Assembly (NCBI RefSeq): GCF_009882935.1
Contig: NZ_WTVA01000002.1
Location: 186,001 to 250,000 of the forward strand
Reading direction: 5' to 3'
DNA: 64,000 nucleotides
Source: Sneathiella chungangensis
GTDB taxonomy: Bacteria > Pseudomonadota > Alphaproteobacteria > Sneathiellales > Sneathiellaceae
Shown piece by piece: positions 54,585-63,786 of the stretch. The first letter of the stretch is position 1; the number at the start of each line of letters is the position of its first letter. Below the pieces are notes generated by a model, which saw only the letters and a list, made by a program, of their open reading frames with translations, had not been told where the DNA came from and did not search any database. The position numbers and the translations under genes were made by a program.

Positions 54585-56945
54585 ATGAACCAGATGTTGA
54601 AAAAGGTAACGCAGCTTTTTAAGAAAAAAGACAAAGCTTTAGAAGAGGTTGTCGAGAGTGAGGGAGAGGTTACTTATTCCAGGTTTGGGATCGGACCGAG
54701 ACTTATCGCATCATTTTCCATCGTCGCGGTATTGACGGTAGCTATATCGGTTTTGAGTTGGGTCAGCCTTGGAACCCTGACCTCTGCCGAGAAGGAACTT
54801 ATCGATCAAAAGGTGCCGGCGATCACGCTCGCGCTGAACCTCGCAAACGAGACGACCGCGCTTGCTGCGGCAGCCCCACAGCTCAGCAATGCGAAGACCG
54901 AGGCCGAACGCAAACAAAACTACAAAGGTATAACGAATGCGGCTGAAAAGGCGGCGGAACGGTTGAATGCGCTGCGTCAGTATATGAGCGAGAATGAATC
55001 GCTTCAGAAAATTGATACAGGCCTTACCCAAATTCAGGCAAGCCTGACGCGTCTCAATGAACAGGTTCAAAAGCGCATAGAATATGCAAATCAGTTGAAC
55101 ACGACATCCCCGCGCCTTTCCGTTGCGCGCGACATTCTTGATACCGGGCTGAGCTCCCTTCTGCTTCCTCTCAGAATGCAGGTGATAAAAAATTCCGATG
55201 AGTGGAACGACTTGCTTGCGAAATCTGTTGACCAGGCGCTCACCGGCATAAAGCCGGATTATGATACCAACAAGCTATCTGCGGAAGTTATGAGTGTACT
55301 CCGCTTTCAGGAAGACATTTTTTCCTTCAAAAGCGGCGGCTACCAGATGCTGAGTTTGTTGACGGAAGGCCTGCAGGCGAGCGATGTCGATGCGGTTAAA
55401 GATCTGGAAGCCGTTTTCCTGTCGTCGATCGCCTCGATGGGAACGCCGCTCGATGCAATTGAAGAAAAGACCTCGAAAGCCCGCGTCAAGGAGCTGTCGG
55501 AACTGTTCGAGGATTTCCTCTCAATGGGCGTCAAGGATAATACCGATAAATCGGTCAATATTTTTAAAACGCGAGCTCTCGAACTTGAAGCGGCGAAAGC
55601 GGCACAGGGAATTGTCGGTGAAAGCCGTTTTCTTGCCGGGATTCTTGTAAAGAATGTTCATACATTTACCGATGAAGTTCAGGAATCCTTGGGCGTCGCG
55701 GCCAAGGAAAATGAAGCGCTTTCCAACACGACGAAACTGACCTTGTTGATTTGTGCGCTTGTCGCCCTTGTTGCAACAATTGCCATCGGTTGGTTCTATG
55801 TCCGGCGCAACATCATTCGTCGATTGATGCTGGTGGTCGCGTCTGCGGACCGCCTGTCTGAAGGCGATCTTGCCTCCAGCATTTATCGTGAAGGCAATGA
55901 TGAAATTGCGCGGATGGGCTATGCCCTCGTTGGCTTCCGTGACACAGCCCGTGAGGCGGAAGCCGCACGCGCTGAAGCGGAAGTTCAACGCCAGAAGCGA
56001 GATGAGGAAAAAGCGAAGCGCGAAGAAGAACAGCGTGAGGCCGAAAAAGCGGCCCGCGAAGAGCGCGAACGGATTGAGCGCGAAGCCGCCGAAAACAAGG
56101 CGAAGGAACGCAATCAGCTCGCTGATTCCTTTGAAGGCAGCGTGAAGCATCTTGTTCAGAAGTTCGCCGCCGCCGCGTCTGAAATGACGGAAATGGCAAC
56201 CTCGATGACCCGCTCCGCTGAGGATACGACGCAGCGGTCGGCAACTGTTGCGTCTGCGTCGGATCTCGCTACCTCCAGTGTGAATTCGGTTGCCGCCGCA
56301 ACGGAAGAACTGACGTCTTCGATCAATGAGATCAGCCGTCAGGTCAATCAGGCGGCAAGCATCGCCGGGGAGGCGGTGTCCGAAGCCGAGCGGACGAATA
56401 TCATGGTGACGTCCCTCAATGAGGCCGCTGCCAAGATTGGCGACGTTGTCGGTTTGATCAATGATATTGCGGGCCAGACGAATCTTCTTGCGCTTAACGC
56501 GACAATTGAAGCGGCCCGGGCCGGAGATGCCGGCAAGGGATTTGCGGTGGTCGCCAGCGAGGTTAAGAATCTCGCATCGCAGACGGCCAAGGCGACGGAA
56601 GAGATTTCGGAGCAGATACGGGCTGTCCAGGAAGAAACCGGAAACGCCGTTGGCGCCATTGGCGGTATTACGACGACAATTGGCAAGATCAACGAGATTG
56701 CAACCTCCATCTCCGCCGCTGTGGAAGAACAGGGGGCCGCGACGGGCGAAATCAGCCGTAGCGTGCAGCAGGCAGCGGAAGGATCGCAAGAAGTTTCCCA
56801 GAACATCAATTCCGTTAGAAATGCCGCTGAATCCACCGGAAAAACAGCACAGGAAGTTCAGGAAGTTTCAGATGGAATCGCAAAGGAAGTCACGGAACTG
56901 GATCGGGAAGTGGAGAGCTTCCTTGCGCAGATCCGAGCGAGCTAA
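54585..56945 (+). CDS. Methyl-accepting chemotaxis protein with charged linker
   Basis: A 786-residue chemoreceptor. It has a 38-residue cytoplasmic N-terminus, TM1 (about 39-60), a periplasmic sensing region of about 320 residues predicted mainly helical, TM2 (about 385-405), HAMP (406-460), and a signalling domain (about 520-786). The receptor tip is intact, with [22 protein letters not shown] and [15 protein letters not shown] near residue 630. Between HAMP and the tip lies a stretch of about 55 residues made almost only of E, R, K, A and Q (457-510). The ligand is unknown. A terminator follows. Confidence 0.9.
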   Translation: MNQMLKKVTQLFKKKDKALEEVVESEGEVTYSRFGIGPRLIASFSIVAVLTVAISVLSWVSLGTLTSAEKELIDQKVPAITLALNLANETTALAAAAPQLSNAKTEAERKQNYKGITNAAEKAAERLNALRQYMSENESLQKIDTGLTQIQASLTRLNEQVQKRIEYANQLNTTSPRLSVARDILDTGLSSLLLPLRMQVIKNSDEWNDLLAKSVDQALTGIKPDYDTNKLSAEVMSVLRFQEDIFSFKSGGYQMLSLLTEGLQASDVDAVKDLEAVFLSSIASMGTPLDAIEEKTSKARVKELSELFEDFLSMGVKDNTDKSVNIFKTRALELEAAKAAQGIVGESRFLAGILVKNVHTFTDEVQESLGVAAKENEALSNTTKLTLLICALVALVATIAIGWFYVRRNIIRRLMLVVASADRLSEGDLASSIYREGNDEIARMGYALVGFRDTAREAEAARAEAEVQRQKRDEEKAKREEEQREAEKAAREERERIEREAAENKAKERNQLADSFEGSVKHLVQKFAAAASEMTEMATSMTRSAEDTTQRSATVASASDLATSSVNSVAAATEELTSSINEISRQVNQAASIAGEAVSEAERTNIMVTSLNEAAAKIGDVVGLINDIAGQTNLLALNATIEAARAGDAGKGFAVVASEVKNLASQTAKATEEISEQIRAVQEETGNAVGAIGGITTTIGKINEIATSISAAVEEQGAATGEISRSVQQAAEGSQEVSQNINSVRNAAESTGKTAQEVQEVSDGIAKEVTELDREVESFLAQIRAS

Positions 56946-56962
56946 TTCTTGAAATAAATAAC

Positions 56963-57015
56963 AAAGGCAGTATTTACGGAAGCAATATCCGGAAAAAATA
57001 CTGCCTTTTATTTTG
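56963..57015 (+). terminator. Terminator after chemoreceptor gene
   Basis: AAAGGCAGTATTT (56963-56975) pairs perfectly over 13 bp with AAATACTGCCTTT (56996-57008), and the T-rich tract (TTTTATTTT) follows. The 20-base loop can fold into a small second stem. This is a strong intrinsic terminator 18 bases past the stop codon. Confidence 0.92.
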
Positions 57016-57170
57016 CTATAATTTGCCCGTAAAAAAAGAATATAAATATAATTAAATCTCCTAATTTTCCTTACGCATTCAAAAACAACAATTTTTTTTG
57101 CTGGCCAAACAGAAATTATTGAGTCACAGTTAGCGCACAAAAAAGAAGAATAACGTTTTAACTGGGAGGT

Positions 57171-57232
57171 GGACGCCTAGGCGTCCGGAAGCGTTTTCAT
57201 AAGTTGCATGAACATGCATCTGGGAGCTTATG
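57171..57232 (+). promoter_or_regulatory. Structured leader of the branched-chain ABC operon
   Basis: The leader has the palindrome GGACGCC-TA-GGCGTCC (57171-57186), then a nested hairpin in which CATAAG (57198-57203) pairs with CTTATG (57227-57232) around a compact TGCATG-AA-CATGCA stem (57205-57218). It ends 16 bases before the GTG start of the first gene. It could control translation or transcript stability; no known riboswitch class fits by eye. Confidence 0.5.
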
Positions 57233-57248
57233 CAGCCATTAGTTATGA

Positions 57249-58064
57249 GTGAACAAAAATACCGATAGTTTGGCGTCTGCGGACGTTTCAGCGACGGATG
57301 CTCTTCTGAGTGTTCAGGATGTCAGTGTGCATTTCGGAGGCATCGTCGCTTTGGATGGTGTATCATTCGATATACCCTCCGGACAGATCGTTGGTCTGAT
57401 CGGACCGAATGGCGCTGGAAAGACGACGCTATTCAACTGTATCAGCCGACTTTACAATGTGAATTGGGGCGATATTTTATTCCGTGGCCAATCGATCCTG
57501 AAAAGCCCGGTGCATAAAATGAGTTCGATCGGCATCGGTCGCACATTCCAGAATCTGGCGCTTTTCTCAAATCTTACCGTTTTGGACAATGTAATGATTG
57601 GCGGGCATTCGACGGCAAAGTCGGATTACCTGAGTAATGCTTTGCATTTGCCTTGGATTAAACGAGAGGAAAAGAATTTGCGTGCCCGCGCGCTGGAAAT
57701 GTTGCGGTTCATGGAACTGGAACATACGGCCCTGCAACGCATTGGCGATCTCCCGTTCGGCATTCAGAAACGCCTTGAAATTGCCCGCGCGCTCGTAAGC
57801 CATCCCAAACTGTTGTTGATGGATGAACCTGCAGGGGGCCTCAATCACAACGAACTGTCCCTGCTGGTGAATACCATCCGACGCATCCGTGACGAATTCG
57901 GAACCACCGTCCTGCTTGTCGAACACCATATGGGGGTCGTCATGGAGGTTTCGGAGAAGGTTGTTGCTCTCAACTTTGGCCGGAAGCTGGCGGAAGGTGC
58001 GCCAGCAGAAATTCAGCAACATCCCGATGTTATTGAAGCGTATCTGGGGACGGGCAAAAAATGA
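57249..58064 (+). CDS. livG: Branched-chain amino acid-type ABC transporter, ATPase LivG
   Basis: A 271-residue ATPase with Walker A (GPNGAGKTTLFN), a variant signature (PFGIQKRLEIARAL) and Walker B (LLLMDEPAGGL). It is the LivG-type subunit of a polar amino acid, amide or urea uptake system. The start is GTG, with no ribosome site in front; the first 20 residues (NKNTDSLASADVSATD) are extra compared with typical LivG. Overlapping it, a 7-codon frame begins at ATG 57245 and stops at 57268. It overlaps livF by 4 bases. Confidence 0.88.
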   Translation: MNKNTDSLASADVSATDALLSVQDVSVHFGGIVALDGVSFDIPSGQIVGLIGPNGAGKTTLFNCISRLYNVNWGDILFRGQSILKSPVHKMSSIGIGRTFQNLALFSNLTVLDNVMIGGHSTAKSDYLSNALHLPWIKREEKNLRARALEMLRFMELEHTALQRIGDLPFGIQKRLEIARALVSHPKLLLMDEPAGGLNHNELSLLVNTIRRIRDEFGTTVLLVEHHMGVVMEVSEKVVALNFGRKLAEGAPAEIQQHPDVIEAYLGTGKK

Positions 58065-58774
58065 GTCAGATACTTGAAGTAAAAGGGCTTGAAGCGTCTT
58101 ACGGCCCGACCAAAGTCCTGCACGGGCTGGATTTCAGCCTTGATCAGGGCGGTGTGACGACCATCCTCGGAGCGAACGGTGCCGGAAAGACAACAACCTT
58201 GCGGGCGATCAGCGGAATGGTCACGCGCAGCGGAAAGATAAGTCTTGCCGGTACGGAGCTTTCGTCGCTGTCGACGGCGGATATAACCCGTCGGGGAATT
58301 GCGCATGTGCCGGAAGGACGCGGGACCTTCGTCCGGATGTCAACAGAGGATAATCTGCGCCTCGGGGCATACAGCCGAAATGACAAGGCGGCGATCGCCG
58401 AAGATATGGAACGCGTTTATACCTATTTCCCCATTTTAAAGCAGCGGCGCGGCCAGCAGGCCGGCACGCTGAGTGGCGGCGAGGCACAAATGCTGGCGGT
58501 CGGCCGCGCGCTGATGTTGCGTCCGCGACTGTTGCTGCTTGATGAACCGTCCTTCGGTTTGGCGCCGCTGATCGTCCAGGAACTGTTCGCGATTCTGAAA
58601 AGGATCAATGACGAGGAGGGGGTGAGCATGCTGCTGGTTGAGCAGAATGCGGCACTGGCCCTTGAGCTCGCGGATCATGCTTATTTGCTGGAGACTGGCA
58701 ATATCGTCATCTCTGGCACATCAGAATCTATTTTGGAAAATGAGACCGTTCGCCGGTCCTACTTAGGGTATTAG
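58061..58774 (+). CDS. livF: Branched-chain amino acid-type ABC transporter, ATPase LivF
   Basis: A 237-residue ATPase with Walker A (GANGAGKTTTLR), signature (LSGGEAQMLAVGRAL) and Walker B (LLLLDEPSFGLAPL). It pairs with LivG. The start codon overlaps the livG stop by ATGA, giving translational coupling. Length is typical. Its neighbour livH starts 11 bases later. Confidence 0.92.
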   Translation: MSQILEVKGLEASYGPTKVLHGLDFSLDQGGVTTILGANGAGKTTTLRAISGMVTRSGKISLAGTELSSLSTADITRRGIAHVPEGRGTFVRMSTEDNLRLGAYSRNDKAAIAEDMERVYTYFPILKQRRGQQAGTLSGGEAQMLAVGRALMLRPRLLLLDEPSFGLAPLIVQELFAILKRINDEEGVSMLLVEQNAALALELADHAYLLETGNIVISGTSESILENETVRRSYLGY

Positions 58775-58784
58775 GAAAACTCCC

Positions 58785-59657
58785 ATGGATCTTTTTCTAC
58801 AGCAAATACTGACGGGACTCGCGAACGGCGCAATTTATGCCTGCCTGGCTCTCGCGGTTGTCATGATTTACCAGGCAATCGATCATTTTAACTTCGCCCA
58901 GGGCGAAATGGCCATGTTCAGCACTTATATCTGCTGGGCGATGATCGCCGGTGGCTTGCCTTACTGGGTCGCTTTTTTTGCAACGATCATTATCTCCTTC
59001 GTTGGCGGTCTGGCGATTGAGCGCATTATCTTCAAGCCGCTTCATAGCGCCCCCGTTCTAAGCCATGTCGTTGTTTTCATTGGTCTTGTTGCCATTTTTA
59101 ATAGTACCGCCGGCGCGATCTGGGATCATACGATCAAAACGTTCCCGTCGCCTTTCCCGGATGGGTCCTTCGCCGGTCTGATCGGCCTTCATGAGATCGG
59201 TATGTTTTTCGTGACGCTGATCATGCTGCTCGGCATCTTCGGTTTCTTCCGCTTCACGCGAATTGGCATGGCCATGCAGGCGGCGGCGGCAAATCCGGAT
59301 TCGGCCGGGCTGGTGGGAATTCGTGTCGGTTGGATGCTGGCCCTTGGATGGGGCCTTGCGGCGGCCATTGGCGCCGTCGCGGGCATGATGATTGCACCAA
59401 TCGTTTTCCTCGATCCCAACATGATGCTGGGTATTCTTCTATATGGCTTTGCCTCCGCCATTGTCGGCGGAATCTCGAGCCCTGGCGGGGCGGTTGCGGG
59501 AGGGTTTCTCGTCGGCATTATCGAGAATCTGGCGGGGACTTACATTCCGGCCATCGGAAGCGAATTGAAACTGACGGTTGCTCTTATTCTTATTGTAACA
59601 GTCTTGCTCTTTAAGCCGAACGGATTGTTCGGCAAAACAATTGTGACCAGGGTATAG
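58785..59657 (+). CDS. livH: Branched-chain amino acid-type ABC transporter, permease LivH
   Basis: A 290-residue membrane protein of the LivH family with about eight hydrophobic segments. FLQQILTGLANGAIYACLAL at the N-terminus and FGFFRFTRIGMAMQAAAANP in the coupling loop are typical. It forms half of the membrane channel and contacts the ATPases. It is 11 bases after livF and 4 before livM. Confidence 0.92.
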   Translation: MDLFLQQILTGLANGAIYACLALAVVMIYQAIDHFNFAQGEMAMFSTYICWAMIAGGLPYWVAFFATIIISFVGGLAIERIIFKPLHSAPVLSHVVVFIGLVAIFNSTAGAIWDHTIKTFPSPFPDGSFAGLIGLHEIGMFFVTLIMLLGIFGFFRFTRIGMAMQAAAANPDSAGLVGIRVGWMLALGWGLAAAIGAVAGMMIAPIVFLDPNMMLGILLYGFASAIVGGISSPGGAVAGGFLVGIIENLAGTYIPAIGSELKLTVALILIVTVLLFKPNGLFGKTIVTRV

Positions 59658-59661
59658 CGAC

Positions 59662-60657
59662 ATGGCGACAGATGTAGAAACGCGTGCGGATCCAAGACTG
59701 ACAGTCGGCGCAAAAATCCCTATCAAATTGGTCGGGCTGTTCATCATTATCGGTGCAATTCTTCCCTTCTTGCTCGGTGGATATGCGAATTTCCAGGGCA
59801 CGCTGATAATGATCTACGCGATAGCAATCCTCGGCCTTAACCTTTTGACGGGCTTTAACGGGCAATTTTCGCTCGGTCACAGCGCCTTTTATGCGGTCGG
59901 TGCTTATACAGCGGCCATTCTGGTCTATCATCTTGACTGGCCGGTATATGTGACCATTCCGGTTGGCGGAGTTGTCTGTTTCATCGCCGGATTTCTCTTC
60001 GGCTTGCCGGCGCTGCGTCTAGAAGGACTTTACTTGGCCCTTGCAACCTTCGCGTTGGGTGTCGCGGTGCCGCAAATCCTGAAATCGTCGCATCTGGAAG
60101 GCCTGACCGGCGGCGTTCAGGGGCTTGACGTATTCCGTCCGCCGGTTCCGGAATTCCTGCCGTTGACGATGGACCAATTGTGGTATTACATCGCGTTCGG
60201 CGTCATGTTGATCATGTTCTGGATCGCCTGGAACCTGATAAACAGCAGGACAGGCCGCGCCATGATGGCAATTCGCGACAATCCCATCGCGGCCAAATCG
60301 ATGGGCGTAAATGCGTCCCTGTACAAATCGCTTACTTTCGGTGTCAGCGCCTTTTATACAGGAATTGCCGGGGCCATGGCGGCGATTGTCATCGAGTTTG
60401 TCGCGCCGGATAGTTTTACCTTCCAGCTTTCAATCCTGCTGTTCATCGGCATGGTCGTTGGCGGGACAAATTCCATCTGGGGCGCAATTTTCGGCGGCTT
60501 TTTCATCCTTACTGTCCCCAATTTCGCCGAAGAAATTTCGACAGGTCTTTCTTATGCCATTTTCGGCGTTATTCTTATACTTGTCATCTATGTCTTGCCC
60601 TCTGGCGTAGCGGGTTTGGTGAATCTACTGAGGGTTCGAATTAGGAAATTACTTTGA
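59662..60657 (+). CDS. livM: Branched-chain amino acid-type ABC transporter, permease LivM
   Basis: A 331-residue permease of the LivM family, with about nine to ten hydrophobic segments and the coupling-loop sequence SRTGRAMMAIRDNPIAAKSM. The start is 4 bases after the livH stop. It forms the other half of the channel. A stem CGTATC-AAC-GATACG and AGGAGGT stand between it and the binding-protein gene. Confidence 0.92.
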   Translation: MATDVETRADPRLTVGAKIPIKLVGLFIIIGAILPFLLGGYANFQGTLIMIYAIAILGLNLLTGFNGQFSLGHSAFYAVGAYTAAILVYHLDWPVYVTIPVGGVVCFIAGFLFGLPALRLEGLYLALATFALGVAVPQILKSSHLEGLTGGVQGLDVFRPPVPEFLPLTMDQLWYYIAFGVMLIMFWIAWNLINSRTGRAMMAIRDNPIAAKSMGVNASLYKSLTFGVSAFYTGIAGAMAAIVIEFVAPDSFTFQLSILLFIGMVVGGTNSIWGAIFGGFFILTVPNFAEEISTGLSYAIFGVILILVIYVLPSGVAGLVNLLRVRIRKLL

Positions 60658-60726
60658 CCTTTCAGTTGTGTGCGTGAAGAAGAATCGTATCAACGATACG
60701 GAAATTAAATAACAGGAGGTACCTTT

Positions 60727-61944
60727 ATGAATACCGGGAGAAAATTATCACTAACGATTGCGGCCGTTGCCGCGCTGGGAATGGTGGCCACATCCGCCCT
60801 TGCCGACAAGATGTATGGGCCGGGTGTTACCGACACATCCATTAAAATCGGCAATACCAATCCTTACAGCGGTCCAGCCGCCGCATATAGTGCGATTGGT
60901 AAATCGATTGCTGCTTATTTTGACAAGATCAACAAGGAAAATGGCGGCGTCAACGGTCGTATGATTGAGTTTATTTCATTGGACGATGGCTATAGCCCGC
61001 CGAAAACGAAAGAACAGACTCGTAAGCTGGTGGAACAGGACAATGTGCTTCTTGTCTTCCAGGGACTGGGAACGCCGACGAATTCCGCCGTTCATAACTA
61101 TATGAACCAGAAAAAGGTTCCCCAGCTGTTTGTCGCCACGGGCGCGACGAAATGGGGTGATCCGGAAAACTACCCTTGGACGATGGGCTGGCAGCCAAGC
61201 TATCAGACCGAAGGCAAGCTGTTCGGTGCCTATATCATGGAAAATGTGAAGGATCCGAAAGTTGCAATCCTTTATCAGAATGACGACTATGGTAAGGACT
61301 ATGTGACCGGTCTGAGAGACTATCTCGGCGATAAGGCGGACTCCATCATCGTCGCGGAAGAAAGCTACGAAGTTACCGATCCGACGATTAACTCCCAGAT
61401 GATCAAACTGAAAGACAGCGGCGCTAATGTCTTCTACAATGTATCGACGCCGAAATTTGCGGCGCAGGCCATCAAGAAGTTCCGTGAGCTGAACTGGGAT
61501 GCGGTATTCCTGAACAACTCGGTTTCCAACTCGGTTGGCGCGGTTTACAAGCCGGCCGGTCTTGATAACTCCAAAGGGATTATCTCTTTACAGTATTTTC
61601 AGGATAACACCGATCCGAGCATCTTCGATACAGAGCCTTACAAGAAGTGGAAGGCGTTCATGACCGAATATTATCCGGATGGCGATCTCAGCAGCTCCTT
61701 CACTGTTTATGGCTATCTGGTTGCTCAGACCTTGGAGCAGGTGCTGAAGCAGGCTGGTGACAACCTGACACGTGAAAACGTTATGAAGGAAGCTGCCAAT
61801 CTGGATTTGGAACTGGATATGATGCTGCCAGGCGTTAAAATTCAAACGAGCCCGACGGATTTCTTCCCGATTGAAGCGATGATGCCGATTGAATTTGACG
61901 GCGAAAAATTCGTTCCTATCGGCAAGGTCGTTTCCGTGAACTAA
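60727..61944 (+). CDS. livK: Branched-chain amino acid-type ABC transporter, substrate-binding protein
   Basis: A 405-residue periplasmic binding protein with a signal peptide (about 26 residues, cleavage after SALA). The type-I binding fold is clear: IKIGNTNPYSGPAAAYSAIG, MIEFISLDDGYSPPKTKEQT and VAILYQNDDYGKDYVTGL. It is the last gene of the operon, with AGGAGGT in front, and is closed by a terminator, an arrangement that may allow it to be made in excess over the membrane parts. The ligand is not known: branched-chain amino acids, amides, urea or an aromatic acid are possible. Confidence 0.92.
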   Translation: MNTGRKLSLTIAAVAALGMVATSALADKMYGPGVTDTSIKIGNTNPYSGPAAAYSAIGKSIAAYFDKINKENGGVNGRMIEFISLDDGYSPPKTKEQTRKLVEQDNVLLVFQGLGTPTNSAVHNYMNQKKVPQLFVATGATKWGDPENYPWTMGWQPSYQTEGKLFGAYIMENVKDPKVAILYQNDDYGKDYVTGLRDYLGDKADSIIVAEESYEVTDPTINSQMIKLKDSGANVFYNVSTPKFAAQAIKKFRELNWDAVFLNNSVSNSVGAVYKPAGLDNSKGIISLQYFQDNTDPSIFDTEPYKKWKAFMTEYYPDGDLSSSFTVYGYLVAQTLEQVLKQAGDNLTRENVMKEAANLDLELDMMLPGVKIQTSPTDFFPIEAMMPIEFDGEKFVPIGKVVSVN

Positions 61945-61965
61945 TCAGTATCGGATTAATGATAC

Positions 61966-62005
61966 AAAAAGGGCAGAGGGTGGAAACATCCTCTGCCTTT
62001 TACTT
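61966..62005. terminator. Bidirectional terminator after livK / adh
   Basis: GGCAGAGG (61972-61979) pairs with CCTCTGCC (61990-61997); T-rich tracts follow on both strands (TTTTACTTT on plus; CTTTTTG on minus). It lies between the livK stop (plus) and the alcohol dehydrogenase stop (minus), so it serves both. Confidence 0.9.
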
Positions 62006-62025
62006 TGTCTGAAGGCCTGTTGGCT

Positions 62026-63084
62026 TCAGGCGGTGGGGCTCAAGACGACACGTCCCTTGATTTTGCCCGCCTGAAGATCGGTAAGGGCGCTATTGGCTTC
62101 GTCGAGCGGCCGGACTTCATAGGGGATAGGTGCGACCTTCCCACCCCGAACCAGCTCCATCAGTTCATGCATCTCCTCAAGAGTGCCAACATAGGATCCC
62201 TGTATCGTTCGCATCATTAAGGGAAGCATAGCGATCGACAGCGGCATGGAGTCGCCGAACAGGCCGACGGTAACCATATGACCGCCTTTTCGTAAGCCGC
62301 TAAACCCGAATGAAGCAGTCGCCGGGGCGCCGACGAAATCAATGGCACCGGCAGCACCGCCCCCTGTCATTTCCTGTAGCTGTTTGAGCGCTGCATCGGG
62401 ATCACTGTTATCGATGGTTGCATGGGCGCCGGACTGGCGGGCGATGGCGCGTTTGGTATCGTCTATGTCGGCGACAATAATTTTCGCCTTTACGACGCTG
62501 GATGCGAAATGCACGGCAGATAGGCCGACCCCACCCGCGCCGATAATCACGAGATGGTCATCCTCCTTCAGGTGGGAGAGCTTCTTAAGCGCGCTATAGG
62601 CGGTCAGGCCGGAACAGGCATAGGTGCAGGCCAGTTCTGTCGGGACGCCGTCATAAGGGATCAGATACTTCGGATGCGGCGCAATAACTTCGTCGGCATA
62701 TCCGCCGTTATACCGCGTTCCCACTGTCAGGGGCGACATGCAAAGTAGTTCGTCGCCCGCCTTGCAGACATTGCATTTTCCGCAACCGATCCAGGGAAAA
62801 ACGATGCGTTTATCACCAATCTCGACGCCTTCCGCGTCGGGGCCGAGCGCGGCCACCTCACCGACAACTTCATGTCCAAGCGTGAAGGGAAGTGACATGC
62901 GCTGAAGCAGGTCCATTTTCTGACCGTTTCCAAGATCAAAGAACCCCTCCCAGATATGCAGATCGCTATGGCATACGCCGCAAGCCGAGACTTTTAGTAG
63001 CACCTGCGTGCCCGTTGGTTCCGGTGTCGGATAATCGCGTGCCTGTAACGGCTCGCCAAACTGGATGATTTGCTGGCAGTGCAT
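62026..63084 (-). CDS. Zinc-dependent alcohol dehydrogenase
   Basis: A 352-residue medium-chain dehydrogenase. The catalytic zinc site includes C38 in ACGVCHSDLHIWEG; the structural zinc binds the four cysteines in GCGKCNVCKAGDELLC; the Rossmann motif is GAGGVGLSAVHFA followed by ADIDDTKRAIA (D favours NAD). It oxidises primary alcohols or reduces aldehydes. It lies opposite the liv operon, sharing its terminator. Substrate unknown; AdhP-type ethanol enzymes look similar. Confidence 0.92.
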   Translation of the reverse strand: MHCQQIIQFGEPLQARDYPTPEPTGTQVLLKVSACGVCHSDLHIWEGFFDLGNGQKMDLLQRMSLPFTLGHEVVGEVAALGPDAEGVEIGDKRIVFPWIGCGKCNVCKAGDELLCMSPLTVGTRYNGGYADEVIAPHPKYLIPYDGVPTELACTYACSGLTAYSALKKLSHLKEDDHLVIIGAGGVGLSAVHFASSVVKAKIIVADIDDTKRAIARQSGAHATIDNSDPDAALKQLQEMTGGGAAGAIDFVGAPATASFGFSGLRKGGHMVTVGLFGDSMPLSIAMLPLMMRTIQGSYVGTLEEMHELMELVRGGKVAPIPYEVRPLDEANSALTDLQAGKIKGRVVLSPTA

Positions 63085-63281
63085 TTTCTACTCTCCCTGT
63101 TGTTCTTATTGGTTTCTTCTTTGCAGATGGTAGCGGTTATTCAGCGTTTGAGCTAGATGCTACATACTTAACCCCTTGCAGAAAGTAAGCGGAATTTCCG
63201 ACCAAACTTCGTCAGGAACGAAGTTTCGAAACCTGTCATATCCTTATGCTATGGCAGATAAAGATATATGAACCGAACAGC

Positions 63282-63767
63282 TCAGAGGTCGACACGTTCT
63301 TCGCTGACGGTTTTGCGTTTTTCCATATTAAAGCGCCCGGCATAGATCGGTCGTTCTCCGGTCGTTGGGCCGGGATACTGCACGATGAAAATATCCCCAC
63401 CTGTCTCGGTTTTTAATTCGCCCTCAAAATGCGGGTCGGGGTGAAACAGCATGGATCCGGGCGTACATTTCTCGCCATCGATTAAGAATTCACCCTCCAT
63501 GATATACCAGACTTGCGCAAAACCATGATAATGCTCGGGATGGTACGCGCCGGGTTCCAAACGAAGGATGCCGGCATTGGGCTCGGTTGGCCGGTCGGGG
63601 TTCGGATGAAAAACCATTTTTCCGGTTTCTCCCGGCCAGCGAATAGTCTCCCAATTCAGATCATCAAGATGGCGGACGATATAAGGTAGATGGTCTTTGC
63701 GTGATGCGTCGCGCGTTGTTTTCAGTAAAGCATTCTGTTCAGCCGTATCCGAGACTTCCTTGCTCAT
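63282..63767 (-). CDS. Cupin-domain protein
   Basis: A 161-residue single-domain cupin. The metal-binding motif is in PEHYHGFAQVWYIMEGEF with a later HPDPHFEGEL. Residues of the second motif PGSMLFHPDPH are typical. It could be a dioxygenase or isomerase acting on a small acid, or a sensor. It lies 19 bases after the stop of the truncated cupin gene and before a wide gap to adh. The ATG has AGAGAGG upstream. Confidence 0.83.
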   Translation of the reverse strand: MSKEVSDTAEQNALLKTTRDASRKDHLPYIVRHLDDLNWETIRWPGETGKMVFHPNPDRPTEPNAGILRLEPGAYHPEHYHGFAQVWYIMEGEFLIDGEKCTPGSMLFHPDPHFEGELKTETGGDIFIVQYPGPTTGERPIYAGRFNMEKRKTVSEERVDL

Positions 63768-63786
63768 CGATTACCTCTCTTTGTTA

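Larger units (their letters stand above)
56946..57248 (+). other. Non-coding region between MCP and ABC transporter operon
   Basis: The 303 bases hold the terminator of the chemoreceptor gene (56963-57015), an AT-rich stretch (57016-57160) that probably contains the promoter of the liv operon, and the structured leader (57171-57232). I see no small open frame with a ribosome site. Confidence 0.6.

Noticed and set aside
55521-56789. Long minus-strand open frame of 422 codons
   Set aside because: It is antisense to the chemoreceptor and has no recognisable domain.
57245-57268. Seven-codon frame overlapping the livG start as a gene
   Set aside because: Too short and with no ribosome site; kept only as a possible regulatory element in the findings.
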